A stretch of 64,000 bases of DNA from Solimonas sp036405815 (lineage in GTDB: Bacteria > Pseudomonadota > Gammaproteobacteria > Nevskiales > Nevskiaceae), in contig DASWWX010000063.1 of NCBI GenBank assembly GCA_036405815.1, positions 66,255 to 130,254 on the forward strand, read 5' to 3'. The notes under the pieces are model-generated. The model searched no databases and was not told the DNA's origin. It was given only the letters and a program-made list of their open reading frames with translations. Positions 38,469 through 48,490 of the stretch are shown in pieces. Position 1 is the stretch's first letter. Each line of letters begins with the position of its first letter. The position numbers and the translations under genes are program-made.

Positions 38469-39518
38469 ATGGCTTGGACACAAGGACTCGTCGGCGCGTC
38501 GCTGCTGCTGGCAACGGGCGTCGCCGCGGCGGCTGAAGTCGAGACTTCCCGCGCGGTTTCGGAGCGGTACATCGGCATTCTTGGCTCCTACTCGATTCTC
38601 GATGAGGCCCGCGATGACACCATCGACTGGGGTGGCGGCTTCAACCTGCTGTACGGCGTGGGCGGCAGCGGCCTGGGCTTCGAGGTCAGCGTGCTCGGCG
38701 ACGCGTTCGAGACCACGCAGGCCGGCGGTGCCGACTTCTACCGCCTCGGTGCCGGCATCGACCTCACCTACTCCTTCGGCGATCGCGCCAGCTTCACCCC
38801 GTTCTTCGTGCTCGGCGGCGGCGCGTTCCATAACGACGTGGTGCCGAACTCGGAAGACGACTGGTCCTGGTTCCTGCAGGGCGGCGTCGGTTTCGTCACC
38901 GGTCCGTTCACCGACTACGGCGCGCTACGCCTGCGCGGTGAAGCGCGCTACATCTACGACGACTACGCCGAGGGCTTCGGTGACGTCCGCTTCGGCCTTG
39001 GCGTCGAGATCCCGCTGTTCCGCACAGTGACCGTGCTGGCCGGCACGGAGACCGTGCGCGTCGTCGAGGTCTCCACAGGCCTGACCGACGAGGATGGCGA
39101 CGGCGTGATCGACAGCGTCGATCAGTGCCCGAACACGCCGCCCGGCACGCGCGTCGATGGCAACGGTTGCCCGCTGCAGAAAGTGATCGCGCTCGATGGC
39201 GTGACCTTCGAGTTCAACTCGGCGCGCCTGCAGCCCAATGCCAAGGGCCTGCTGAACGAAGCCCAACGCATCCTGCAGCGCTATCCCGACATGCAGATCG
39301 AAGTGGCCGGTCATACCGACAGCGTCGGCAACGACGCCTACAACCTGAAGCTGTCGCAGCAGCGCGCCGACGCGGTGCGTGACTACTTCCTCTCTGAAGG
39401 CGTGCCGGCCGAACGCCTGACGTCGAAAGGTTATGGCGAAGCCGAACCCGTCGCCGACAACGAGACCGCCGCCGGCCGCGAACTGAATCGTCGCGTCGAA
39501 CTGCGCGTCCTGAACTGA
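38469..39518 (+). CDS. OmpA-family outer-membrane protein (second copy, one TSP3 repeat)
   Basis: The 349-residue precursor starts at an ATG behind GGGGGCAAC. The signal peptide ends near GVAAA|AEVE. An outer-membrane beta-barrel domain (about 25-190) is followed by one TSP3 calcium-binding repeat (DEDGDGVIDSVDQCPNTP). The C-terminal OmpA peptidoglycan-binding domain (about 235-349: FEFNSARLQPNAKGLLNEA, GHTDSVGNDAYNLKLSQQRAD, GYGEAEPVADNETAAGRELNRRVELRVLN) completes it. It resembles the OmpA-like protein at 26.7 kb but is not a recent duplicate, since the barrels differ. It probably forms an operon with the repeat lipoprotein 36 bp downstream. Confidence 0.92.
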   Translation: MAWTQGLVGASLLLATGVAAAAEVETSRAVSERYIGILGSYSILDEARDDTIDWGGGFNLLYGVGGSGLGFEVSVLGDAFETTQAGGADFYRLGAGIDLTYSFGDRASFTPFFVLGGGAFHNDVVPNSEDDWSWFLQGGVGFVTGPFTDYGALRLRGEARYIYDDYAEGFGDVRFGLGVEIPLFRTVTVLAGTETVRVVEVSTGLTDEDGDGVIDSVDQCPNTPPGTRVDGNGCPLQKVIALDGVTFEFNSARLQPNAKGLLNEAQRILQRYPDMQIEVAGHTDSVGNDAYNLKLSQQRADAVRDYFLSEGVPAERLTSKGYGEAEPVADNETAAGRELNRRVELRVLN

Positions 39519-39554
39519 TCCCCCGCAGCACCCGACACCCCAGGGAGCCCCCAC

Positions 39555-40565
39555 ATGATCAACACCCGCACTTGCATCAAGGCCGCAGCGGCGGCCGCAC
39601 TCCTGCTTGCGCTCGGCGGCTGCGCCGACAGCGACGGCACGCCCAGCGACGGCACCACCGGCGGTACGACGGGCGGTACAACCGGCGGCAGCACCGGTGG
39701 CAATACCGGCGGCTCGACGGGCGGTTCAACCGGCGGCTCCACGGGCGGCTCGACCGGGGGCAGCACGGGCGGCAGCACCGGTGGATCGACGGGCGGCACC
39801 ACGGGCGGAACCACCGGCGGCACGACGGGTGGTACCACGGGTGGTACCACCGGCGGCACCACGGGCGGTTCGACCGGGGGCACCACGACCGGCGGCTCCA
39901 CCGGCGGCATCAGCGGTGGCGGCGCCGGCAGCGATCTGCCCAACGACGGCACCGTCTCCACCACGGTCAGCGAAGGCGGCAATGCCCTGACGGGTCATTT
40001 CGTCTGCACGCGCAGCGCGACCCCGTTCGGCGCATCCTCGGAAGTCGGCACCGGCGGCCTCGTCGGCGGCCCACTGACGGCCCTGGTCAACACGCTCGGT
40101 GGCAGTTCGCTCACGCAGTTGCTCAATAGCGTGAAGGACGTGGACCGCACGATCGACGGCAACGTCGACACGGCATCGACGTTCACGCTGACGGTCGATG
40201 CGCTGCTAGGCCTGCTGGACTCGGTGGAACAGGTCATCAACCTGTCGACGCAGGTTCCGGCCGGCAACTACGCCGTCGCCGGCCTCAGCTTCCCGACCGC
40301 GACGCTGCAGCTCTCGCTGCTCGATGAAGTGCGGCTGACCACGTTCCTCGGCACCACCCAGCAGGAAACGATCGCGCTCAGCGGCACCGCGCTGGATCTG
40401 CTCGGCGCCGTCGGCACCGGCCCCACCACCGCCTGGCTCGGCGTGCGCAACACGCTGCCGTACGACCACGTCGTCGTCAGCCTCGATCCGGGCCTGGTGT
40501 CGGCCAACGTCGGCGAAGCCATGCACGTTCACGAACTGTGCACCGGCGGCCAGATGGCGCCCTGA
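39555..40565 (+). CDS. Repeat-rich lipoprotein with TTGG/STGG tract
   Basis: The 336-residue precursor has a lipobox LALGGC, then about 22 tandem tetrapeptides (TTGG, STGG, one NTGG, one ISGG; residues 34-122). A globular C-terminal domain of about 200 residues starts at SDLPNDGTVSTTVSEGG. I do not recognise this domain; it contains two cysteines (VCTRSATPFG and VHELCTGGQ) and a regular strand pattern. The low-complexity arm probably lifts the domain away from the membrane. The first 36 residues and the repeat are lipoprotein-like in character. It follows the OmpA-like gene and ends before a terminator. Confidence 0.78.
   Translation: MINTRTCIKAAAAAALLLALGGCADSDGTPSDGTTGGTTGGTTGGSTGGNTGGSTGGSTGGSTGGSTGGSTGGSTGGSTGGTTGGTTGGTTGGTTGGTTGGTTGGSTGGTTTGGSTGGISGGGAGSDLPNDGTVSTTVSEGGNALTGHFVCTRSATPFGASSEVGTGGLVGGPLTALVNTLGGSSLTQLLNSVKDVDRTIDGNVDTASTFTLTVDALLGLLDSVEQVINLSTQVPAGNYAVAGLSFPTATLQLSLLDEVRLTTFLGTTQQETIALSGTALDLLGAVGTGPTTAWLGVRNTLPYDHVVVSLDPGLVSANVGEAMHVHELCTGGQMAP
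39654..39920 (+). repeat. Tandem 12-bp repeat coding TTGG/STGG
   Basis: About 22 copies of a 12-base unit (ACC/AGC-ACN-GGC-GGN type) with minor synonymous changes. Gain or loss of whole units would keep the reading frame. All six frames stay open across it, giving false ORFs. Confidence 0.92.
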
Positions 40566-40590
40566 GCCTCACTGGCGCGCTTCACGCAAA

Positions 40591-40620
40591 GCGCGGCGCC
40601 TTCGGGCGTCGCGCTTTTTT
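40591..40620 (+). terminator. Terminator after the repeat lipoprotein gene
   Basis: The 10-bp stem GCGCGGCGCC/GGCGTCGCGC (one G-T pair) has a TTCG loop and is followed by TTTTTT. Confidence 0.85.
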
Positions 40621-40706
40621 GTTGCGCGCGTCGATGGCAAACGCCCACCCGCGCACCGGCGCCTTCCACGCATCGCCCCCATTTCCGGATGGCACCGCCA
40701 AAAGCA

Positions 40707-40735
40707 TTGCGCCAGCGGGGCGAGGTCTCTACAAT
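40707..40735 (+). promoter_or_regulatory. Sigma-70 promoter of tRNA-Asn
   Basis: TTGCGC, a 17-base spacer and TACAAT, followed by a GC-rich discriminator typical of stringently controlled stable RNA genes, 14 bases before the tRNA. Confidence 0.7.
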
Positions 40736-40749
40736 CGCGCCCCTACCGT

Positions 40750-40825
<76 letters not shown>

Positions 40826-40833
40826 CTACATCA

Positions 40834-40867
40834 GAAACCCCAGCCTCGGCTGGGGTTTCGTCGTTTT
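40834..40867 (+). terminator. Terminator of tRNA-Asn
   Basis: Perfect 12-bp stem GAAACCCCAGCC/GGCTGGGGTTTC with a 2-base loop and GTCGTTTT after it. Confidence 0.8.
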
Positions 40868-40882
40868 GGCGGTCCGAAATGA

Positions 40883-40909
40883 CAAAGCCCCGGCAGAGCC
40901 GGGGCTTTG
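40883..40909 (-). terminator. Terminator of the aminotransferase gene
   Basis: The 12-bp stem CAAAGCCCCGGC/GCCGGGGCTTTG lies just beyond the minus-strand aminotransferase stop. The T-tract on that strand is short (TTTGTCATTT). Confidence 0.7.
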
Positions 40910-40963
40910 AGCACAAGCGACTGATTGCGAATCAGCGGCCCATCAGCATGCCGATTCCAGGAA

Positions 40964-42148
40964 TCAGCCCGCGACCAGCGCCTTGATGCGCTCGACGCTG
41001 CCCTTCAGCACCTGGTCCGAGGTCGCGAACGACAGCCGCAGGTGACCCTCAGCGCCGAATGCCGAGCCCGGCACGACCGCGACCAGCGCCTTCTGCAGCA
41101 GCAGGTCGGACAGTTCCAGGTCGGTCTTCACGCCCAGCTTCTGCATCAGGCCCTCGACGTTCGGGAACACGTAGAACGTGCCGTCGCCGGACAGGCACTT
41201 CACACCGGGGATCGTGTTGAGGTCGGCCACCAGCGCGTCGTGACGCGCCTTGAAGGCCTTGACCATCTCGGTCACGCACGCCTGGTCGCCGGCCAGCGCG
41301 GCTTCCGCCGCTGCCTGCGCGATCGAGGTCGGGTTGGAGGTCGACTGGCTCTGGATGTCCGCCATCGCCGTGATCAGCTTGGCCGGGCCGCAGGCCCAGC
41401 CAATGCGCCAGCCGGTCATCGAGTAGGTCTTCGACACGGCGTGGATGATCACCGTGCGGTCGTACAGGTCCGGGCAGGCGTTGATGATGTTGCTGTAGGC
41501 CTCGCCGGTCCACAGGATCTTCTCGTACATGTCGTCACTGGCGATGACGATCTGCGGGTGCTTGCGCAGCACCGCGCCCAGCGCTTCCAGTTCGGCCTTC
41601 GAATAGGCCATGCCCGAGGGGTTGGACGGCGAGTTCAGCCAGATCATGCGCGTGCGCGGTGTGATCGCGGCTTCCAGCTGCGCCGGCGTGATCTTGAAGC
41701 GCGTGGCCGCACTGGTCTCGATGAACACCGGCGTGCCATCGGCCAGCAGCACCATGTCCGGGTAGCTGACCCAGTACGGCGCCGGCACGATGACCTCGTC
41801 GCCGGTATTGAGCAGCGCCTGGCACAGGTTGTAGCAGGCCTGCTTGCCGCCCACAGAGACCACGACCTGATTTGGCTTGTAGTCCAGGCCATTGTCGCGC
41901 TTCATCTTGTCGATGATCGCCTTCTTCAGGCTGGGCGTGCCGCCGACCGGCGTGTACTTGGTGAACCCCTTGTTGATCGCGGCGATGGCCGCGTCCTTGA
42001 TGTGCTGGGGGGTGTCGAAATCCGGCTCGCCGGCACCGAGGGAGAGCACATCCTTGCCCTGAGCCTTCAACTCACCGGCCTTGGCCGTCACGGCCAGCGT
42101 CGGCGAGGGCTTGATGCGGGTGGTGCGTTGCGCGAGAGACAGTTCCAC
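40964..42148 (-). CDS. Class I aspartate/aromatic aminotransferase (PLP-dependent)
   Basis: From the GTG at 42148 the protein has 394 residues (VELSLAQRTTRIKPSPTLAVTAKAGELKAQG), the usual length and N-terminus of bacterial aspartate aminotransferase subgroup Ib. A longer in-frame extension reaches 42277 but adds unlike sequence. Motifs: NSPSNPSGMAYS near residue 170, the PLP-lysine segment HAVSKTYSMTGWRIGWACG near 230, and the substrate-carboxylate Arg near the C-terminus (LRLSFATSDQVL). It interconverts aspartate and 2-oxoglutarate with oxaloacetate and glutamate. It is divergent from the TerC gene. Confidence 0.93.
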   Translation of the reverse strand: MELSLAQRTTRIKPSPTLAVTAKAGELKAQGKDVLSLGAGEPDFDTPQHIKDAAIAAINKGFTKYTPVGGTPSLKKAIIDKMKRDNGLDYKPNQVVVSVGGKQACYNLCQALLNTGDEVIVPAPYWVSYPDMVLLADGTPVFIETSAATRFKITPAQLEAAITPRTRMIWLNSPSNPSGMAYSKAELEALGAVLRKHPQIVIASDDMYEKILWTGEAYSNIINACPDLYDRTVIIHAVSKTYSMTGWRIGWACGPAKLITAMADIQSQSTSNPTSIAQAAAEAALAGDQACVTEMVKAFKARHDALVADLNTIPGVKCLSGDGTFYVFPNVEGLMQKLGVKTDLELSDLLLQKALVAVVPGSAFGAEGHLRLSFATSDQVLKGSVERIKALVAG

Positions 42149-42354
42149 GAGTTCACCGTTTCGGGCCGTTTCCGGCCGCTTTGGAGGGGGTCCACAAACG
42201 GGGCGCGATGATACTGGAATCGGCCGGACGCGCCCACCATGAACGGACGATCCCGCAGCCGCCGGCAGCCGGGACAAACCACGGCGACGCGGGAGCGCCG
42301 CCCCCTATAATCGTTCGGTTGTTCCCCTACCCCCTGCCGTGCCCGGAGCCCACC

Positions 42355-43113
42355 GTGGACTTCCTGCTTGACCCGCAAATCTGGATCGCCTTTCTCACCC
42401 TCGCCGCGCTCGAAATCGTGCTCGGCATCGACAACATCATCTTCATCTCGATCCTGGCGGCCAAGCTGCCGCCGGAACAGCAGGAGCGCGCCCGCAAGCT
42501 CGGTCTCGCACTGGCTGCGATCACGCGCCTGATGCTGCTGTTCTCGATCGCCTGGATCATGAAGTGGACCGAGCCGCTGTTCACGGTCTTCGGCATGGGT
42601 ATTTCGATCCGCGACCTGATCCTGATCGTCGGCGGCCTGTTCCTGATCGCCAAGAGCACGCTGGAGATCCACGAGAAGCTGGAAGGCGAACAGGGCCATT
42701 CCGCGGCCCGGATCCCGGCCTCGTTCGCCGCCGTGATCGGCCAGATCCTGGTGCTGGACGTGGTGTTTTCGCTGGACTCGATCATCACCGCCGTCGGCAT
42801 GGTCGACCACATCGCGGTCATGGCCGCGGCGATCATCGTCGCCGTGATCGTCATGGTGCTGTTCGCTGGCGCGATCAGCGCCTTCGTCGATCGTCACCCG
42901 ACGATCAAGATGCTGGCGCTGACCTTCCTGGTCCTGATCGGCATGGCATTGGTTGGCGAAGGCCTCGACATGCACATCCCCAAGGGCTACATCTACTTCG
43001 CGATGGCGTTCTCGGTCGGCGTCGAGCTGTTGAACATGCGGCTGCGCAAGGTGTCTCAACCGGTGCAGCTCAAGGACGGCTACCGTCCGTCGGAACCGCC
43101 CGCCCAGCCCTGA
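42355..43113 (+). CDS. TerC-family integral membrane protein
   Basis: This 252-residue protein starts at a GTG with GGAG just upstream, preceded by a consensus TATAAT at 42306. It has about seven spans with the TerC signature ALEIVLGIDNIIFISILAAKLPPEQQ (residues 18-43; the acidic Glu and Asp in the span). GQILVLDVVFSLDSIITAVGMVDH repeats the pattern in the second half. Family members move metals such as Mn2+ or insert metals into exported proteins (for example E. coli Alx/TerC). It is 17 bp from uvrB, so the two may share a transcript. Confidence 0.92.
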   Translation: MDFLLDPQIWIAFLTLAALEIVLGIDNIIFISILAAKLPPEQQERARKLGLALAAITRLMLLFSIAWIMKWTEPLFTVFGMGISIRDLILIVGGLFLIAKSTLEIHEKLEGEQGHSAARIPASFAAVIGQILVLDVVFSLDSIITAVGMVDHIAVMAAAIIVAVIVMVLFAGAISAFVDRHPTIKMLALTFLVLIGMALVGEGLDMHIPKGYIYFAMAFSVGVELLNMRLRKVSQPVQLKDGYRPSEPPAQP

Positions 43114-43130
43114 TCCCCGCCCCGGAATCC

Positions 43131-45188
<2,058 letters not shown>

Positions 45189-45201
45189 GGCCCGGCGCCG
45201 G

Positions 45202-45231
45202 TTGCGCCGGAAGGGCCAAAACGGGTATTGT
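45202..45231 (+). promoter_or_regulatory. Sigma-70 promoter of tRNA-Val
   Basis: TTGCGC, an 18-base spacer and TATTGT, followed by a GC discriminator (TCGCGCCC), 26 bp before the tRNA. Confidence 0.65.
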
Positions 45232-45256
45232 TCGCGCCCTTCGCTGTACGACCCAC

Positions 45257-45333
45257 AGGCGCGTAGCTCAGCTGGTTAGAGCACTACCTTGACATGGTAG
45301 GGGTCGGAGGTTCGAGTCCTCTCGCGCCTACCA
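45257..45333 (+). tRNA. tRNA-Val (anticodon GAC)
   Basis: The 77-base tRNA has the acceptor AGGCGCG/CGCGCCT, a D arm AGCTCAGCTGGTTAGAGC, an anticodon loop CTTGACATG with GAC, a T arm (GGAGGTTCGAGTCCTC) and an encoded CCA. It reads GUC and GUU. Its 3' end is repeated twice downstream. Confidence 0.97.
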
Positions 45334-45344
45334 AATCGGTAGAC

Positions 45345-45370
45345 AAAAGCCCCGTTCTGCGGGGCTTTTT
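45345..45370 (+). terminator. Terminator of tRNA-Val (repeat copy 1)
   Basis: AAAAGCCCCG-TTCTG-CGGGGCTTTTT, a classic hairpin with a T-tract. Confidence 0.9.
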
Positions 45371-45505
45371 CGTTGTACGTGAGTGGACTCGAACCTCCTC
45401 CAATCAGTGAGACGCACGCCGAGGCGTGCTCCAGGGTGGTTCGCCTGGGGCTCACGCGCCGCTGACGCGGCGTCGAGTCCTCTCGCGCCTACCAAATCGG
45501 TAGAC

Positions 45506-45531
45506 AAAAGCCCCGTTCTGCGGGGCTTTTT
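45506..45531 (+). terminator. Terminator in repeat copy 2
   Basis: An exact second copy of the tRNA-Val terminator, 161 bp downstream of the first, inside the tandem repeat. The copy-3 version is broken. Confidence 0.9.
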
Positions 45532-45826
45532 CGTGGGTGTGTGGGTGGACCCGAACCTCCTCCGATCCACAAGACGCACGCCGAGGCGTGCTCCAGGGTG
45601 GCTCGCCTGCGGCTCACGTGCCGCTGATGCGGCGTCGAGTCCTCTCGCGTCTACCCGTTCGGCAGACAAAAAGCTGCGTTCTGTGGGCGGTTATCGTTGG
45701 CGCCGCATTGCCCGCCCTCGTCTGGATCTGTCGCTCAAGTACACCGTCAACGCAGCGACATGCGGATCGGGCATGCTTCGGCCTGCACCGGCGGCAGGGG
45801 GTCGTCGGTCCTGCCGAGCATCGACG

Positions 45827-47767
45827 ATGAAACGCCGCGACTTCCTGCATTCCAGTGCCTTGCTGCTGACCACGCCGCTGCTGCCCGGCTGCGGCAGCGA
45901 TGACAACAACGATGGCGGGATCGACTCGCCTGTCGGCAACCTCGACGACAGCGCGCTCGATTACCCGCGCGCCCTGCCGCTGCCGTTCGCCCACGGTGTC
46001 GCCTCGGGCGATCCGCTGGCGGACCGCGTCATTATCTGGACGCGCATCACGGAGTCCTCGCCCTCGGCGGACGCGATCCCGGTGCGCTGGGAAATCTCGC
46101 GCAACCTGGATTTCTCGATTCCGCTGAAGAGCGGCGTGCAGCACGCCATCGCTGCGCACGACTGGACCGTCAAGGTCGACGTCACCGGCCTGGCGCCAGC
46201 GACGACCTACTACTACCGCTTCCAGGCCTTCGGCCGCACGTCGATCGTCGGCCGCACGCGCACGGCACCCGCCAGCGCAGTCGAGGAAATCCGGCTTGCG
46301 GTCGTGGCCTGCTCCAGTTACTGGTCCAGTCACTGGAGCGGCTACGGGCACCTCGCCGACCGCAACGACCTCGACCTGGTGCTGCACTGCGGCGACTACA
46401 TCTACGACTTCGTCGACGAGGACGAGGAAGTGCGCGCGCGGCTCGACCGCAAGGACATCAACGATGTCGACTACCGCGACTGGCTCAACCTCGACGAGGT
46501 CCGTCGTCGCTACGCGCTGTTCCGCGCCGACCCCAACCTGCTGCGCGCGCACCAGCAGCATCCGTGGATGATCGTCTGGGACAACCACGACATCGACCCG
46601 GACTACGGCAACGAGCTGTCGAGCCCGATCGACCCGGCCACCAGCACCTGCACGCTGGCCGACACCGCGCGCGCCTTCCATGAGTGGACGCCGACGCGCC
46701 CGCTCAAGCCCGATGGCTCCGGTGAGTTCCTGCTGGTGAACGACGGCAGCTATCCGGCGCCGCCGAACCCGCTGCTGATCTATCGCAAGCTCGCCTACGG
46801 GCCGCTGCTCGATCTTTACGGCGTCGATACGCAGAGCAACCTGCCCGGCTACGGCCTCAGCGTCGACAGCAGCCACCTGCCGGACGGCGCGCCCAGCCTC
46901 TACGGTCGCCGCCAGTTCGAATGGCTCAGCGGCGAGCTGCTCAAATCCGCACAGGCCGGCACCACCTGGCGCCTGATCAACAACCAGACCTGGTTCGCGC
47001 CGGTGGACATTCCGGACGTGGTCGACGGCATCCCGACGCCAAAGCTCGGCATTTCGCGCTGGACCGATTACGCCGCCGAACGCAGCGCGCTGTGCCGCTA
47101 TCTGCGCGGCGACAACCCGGCCGGGCTGCGCGTGCGCAACAACATCCTGGTGTCGGGCGATGCGCACGGCAATCTCGGCTCGGACGTGATCGAGGACACC
47201 GCCCTGCTCGGCAGCTACGTACCGGGCCTGCCGCTGCCGAATCCGCGTTCGGGTTCCACGCCGGACAACCTGCTCGCCGGCTACGCGCGCCTGACCACGG
47301 GCAGCCTCGGCCCGGTCAGCGGTCGCGCCGCCTCGGTCGGCGTCGAGTTCGCGCCCAGTTCGATGGGCCGCGGCGGCGCCGACGAACTGGTCACCAACGC
47401 GATGGGCATCGAACCCGGCTCACCGCTGGGCGTAGTCGGCGCCCGCGCGCTGGAGCTGGCGCTGATTGCCGGCAACAAGAACGTGCAGTTCGTCGAATGG
47501 GTCGATCACGGCTACGGCATCGTCAGCCTCACCGCCGAACGCGCGATCTTCGAATGGTGGTGGCAGGACAAGCTGACGCCGGGCTCTCCGGACGTGCTCG
47601 GCCAGCAGATGGTGTGCTGGGCACAGGCCAGCAACACCGCGCTGCCCGCGCGCTTCCAGGATCAGATCGACAGCGTGCTCGCGCATGGCAGAACGGTGTC
47701 GGCCACCATCGGCACGCGCACGGCGGCACCGGCGCCGCTGGATGCCACGCAATTGAACCCGCGCTGA
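45827..47767 (+). CDS. PhoD-family alkaline phosphatase/phosphodiesterase, Tat lipoprotein
   Basis: The 646-residue protein starts MKRRDFLHSSALLLTTPLLPGCGSD, combining a twin-arginine motif and a lipobox (LLPGC). An N-terminal Ig-like PhoD domain (HGVASGDPLADRVIIWTRI, TYYYRFQAFGRTSIVGRTRTAP) precedes the metallophosphatase core: LAVVACSSYW, LDLVLHCGDYIYDF, MIVWDNHDIDPDYG and VSGDAHGNLGSD, which hold the metal-binding Cys/Asp/His residues of PhoD. It would release phosphate from phosphodiesters outside the cytoplasm. A longer in-frame reading through the tRNA repeats was rejected. Confidence 0.9.
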   Translation: MKRRDFLHSSALLLTTPLLPGCGSDDNNDGGIDSPVGNLDDSALDYPRALPLPFAHGVASGDPLADRVIIWTRITESSPSADAIPVRWEISRNLDFSIPLKSGVQHAIAAHDWTVKVDVTGLAPATTYYYRFQAFGRTSIVGRTRTAPASAVEEIRLAVVACSSYWSSHWSGYGHLADRNDLDLVLHCGDYIYDFVDEDEEVRARLDRKDINDVDYRDWLNLDEVRRRYALFRADPNLLRAHQQHPWMIVWDNHDIDPDYGNELSSPIDPATSTCTLADTARAFHEWTPTRPLKPDGSGEFLLVNDGSYPAPPNPLLIYRKLAYGPLLDLYGVDTQSNLPGYGLSVDSSHLPDGAPSLYGRRQFEWLSGELLKSAQAGTTWRLINNQTWFAPVDIPDVVDGIPTPKLGISRWTDYAAERSALCRYLRGDNPAGLRVRNNILVSGDAHGNLGSDVIEDTALLGSYVPGLPLPNPRSGSTPDNLLAGYARLTTGSLGPVSGRAASVGVEFAPSSMGRGGADELVTNAMGIEPGSPLGVVGARALELALIAGNKNVQFVEWVDHGYGIVSLTAERAIFEWWWQDKLTPGSPDVLGQQMVCWAQASNTALPARFQDQIDSVLAHGRTVSATIGTRTAAPAPLDATQLNPR

Positions 47768-47791
47768 TCCCGCGGGCGAAGTCGGTTCGAT

Positions 47792-48382
47792 CTAGAGCGT
47801 ATCGGGCGGACGCCGGCGCGCACGACGCAGGCGGTTCAGTACCAACAGACCGCCGGCCAATCCACCGAGGTGCGCGAAATGCGCGACACCGGCCTGCGTG
47901 CCGGTGATGCCCGCATACAACTCGAACGCCGCGTACAGCGCCACGAACACCGGCGCCGGCAGCGGGATTGGCGGGAACAGCAGCAGCAGTTTGCGGCGCG
48001 GGAACAGCATCGCGTACGCCGCCAGCAAACCGAACAATCCGCCGGACGCGCCCACGGTCGGCACCGGATCGCCGAAGCCCACCGCGATCAGCTGCGTCAC
48101 CGCCGCCGCCAGCACGCTGACCGCGTACAGGCGCAGGAACAGCGCCGTGCCCAACGCGCGTTCGATGTCGCGCCCGAACATCCAGATGCCGAGCATGTTC
48201 ACGCCCAGGTGAAACAGGCTGCCGTGCAGAAAGGCGCTGGTGATCACCTGCCAGAACTCGAAGCCCGCGCCCAGCGGCCACAGTGCAAAGGCCGGCAGCA
48301 GACCGTCCGGGCGCTGCAACTGCAGGAAGAAGATCGCGACGTTGGCGATCAGCAGGGCATGGGTGGCGGGCGCGGCGCGCAT
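47792..48382 (-). CDS. Rhomboid-family intramembrane serine protease
   Basis: This 196-residue protein starts at the ATG MRAAPATHALLIANVA; a GTG 17 codons upstream is an alternative. Six membrane spans carry the rhomboid features: LHGSLFHLGVNMLGIWMFG (the HxxxN segment with His and Asn), the catalytic serine in GASGGLFGL and the catalytic histidine in VAHFAHLGGLAGG. It cleaves substrate proteins inside the membrane. Only 24 bp separate its stop from the convergent PhoD-like gene. Confidence 0.9.
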   Translation of the reverse strand: MRAAPATHALLIANVAIFFLQLQRPDGLLPAFALWPLGAGFEFWQVITSAFLHGSLFHLGVNMLGIWMFGRDIERALGTALFLRLYAVSVLAAAVTQLIAVGFGDPVPTVGASGGLFGLLAAYAMLFPRRKLLLLFPPIPLPAPVFVALYAAFELYAGITGTQAGVAHFAHLGGLAGGLLVLNRLRRARRRPPDTL

Positions 48383-48490
48383 GGCGAAATCGTTCAGGAT
48401 CGGGCCATCAGTGTAGCCGCACGCTGCGCACACACGATGCCGTCAGCGCGTTCTACACTGCCCGCGCCGCGCCACCGCCCCGAGACCGCC

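Larger units (their letters stand above)
45312..45700 (+). repeat. Tandem ~161-bp repeat beginning with the tRNA-Val 3' end (about 2.4 copies)
   Basis: Copy 1 starts inside the tRNA at 45312, copy 2 at 45473 and partial copy 3 at 45635. Each starts with the last 22 bases of the tRNA (T-arm 3' half, acceptor, CCA), then AAATCGGTAGACA and a terminator. Copies 1 and 2 are identical for about 62 bases and strongly similar over the remaining ~100; copy 3 is degenerate (two changes in the tRNA part) and stops before the PhoD gene. The remaining sequence to 45826 shows no gene. The layout resembles the E. coli tyrT repeats (178 bp, starting with the last 19 bases of the tRNA). Confidence 0.88.

Noticed and set aside
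39654..39920. CRISPR-like array
   Set aside because: The repeat is a 12-bp coding tract with no unique spacers and no cas genes nearby.
42306..42311. Complete sigma-70 promoter before terC
   Set aside because: TATAAT is perfect but no acceptable -35 is found at 16-18 bp, so only the -10 is noted in the TerC entry.
45312..45826. Prophage or island attachment sites (att) at tRNA-Val
   Set aside because: The copies are tandem, only 161 bp apart, with no integrase or cargo between them; a tandem duplication explains them better.
45383..45826. N-terminal extension of the PhoD-like protein through the tRNA repeats
   Set aside because: The extension runs through tRNA-derived repeats and a terminator, and a proper Tat/lipobox start with the usual family N-terminus exists at 45827.
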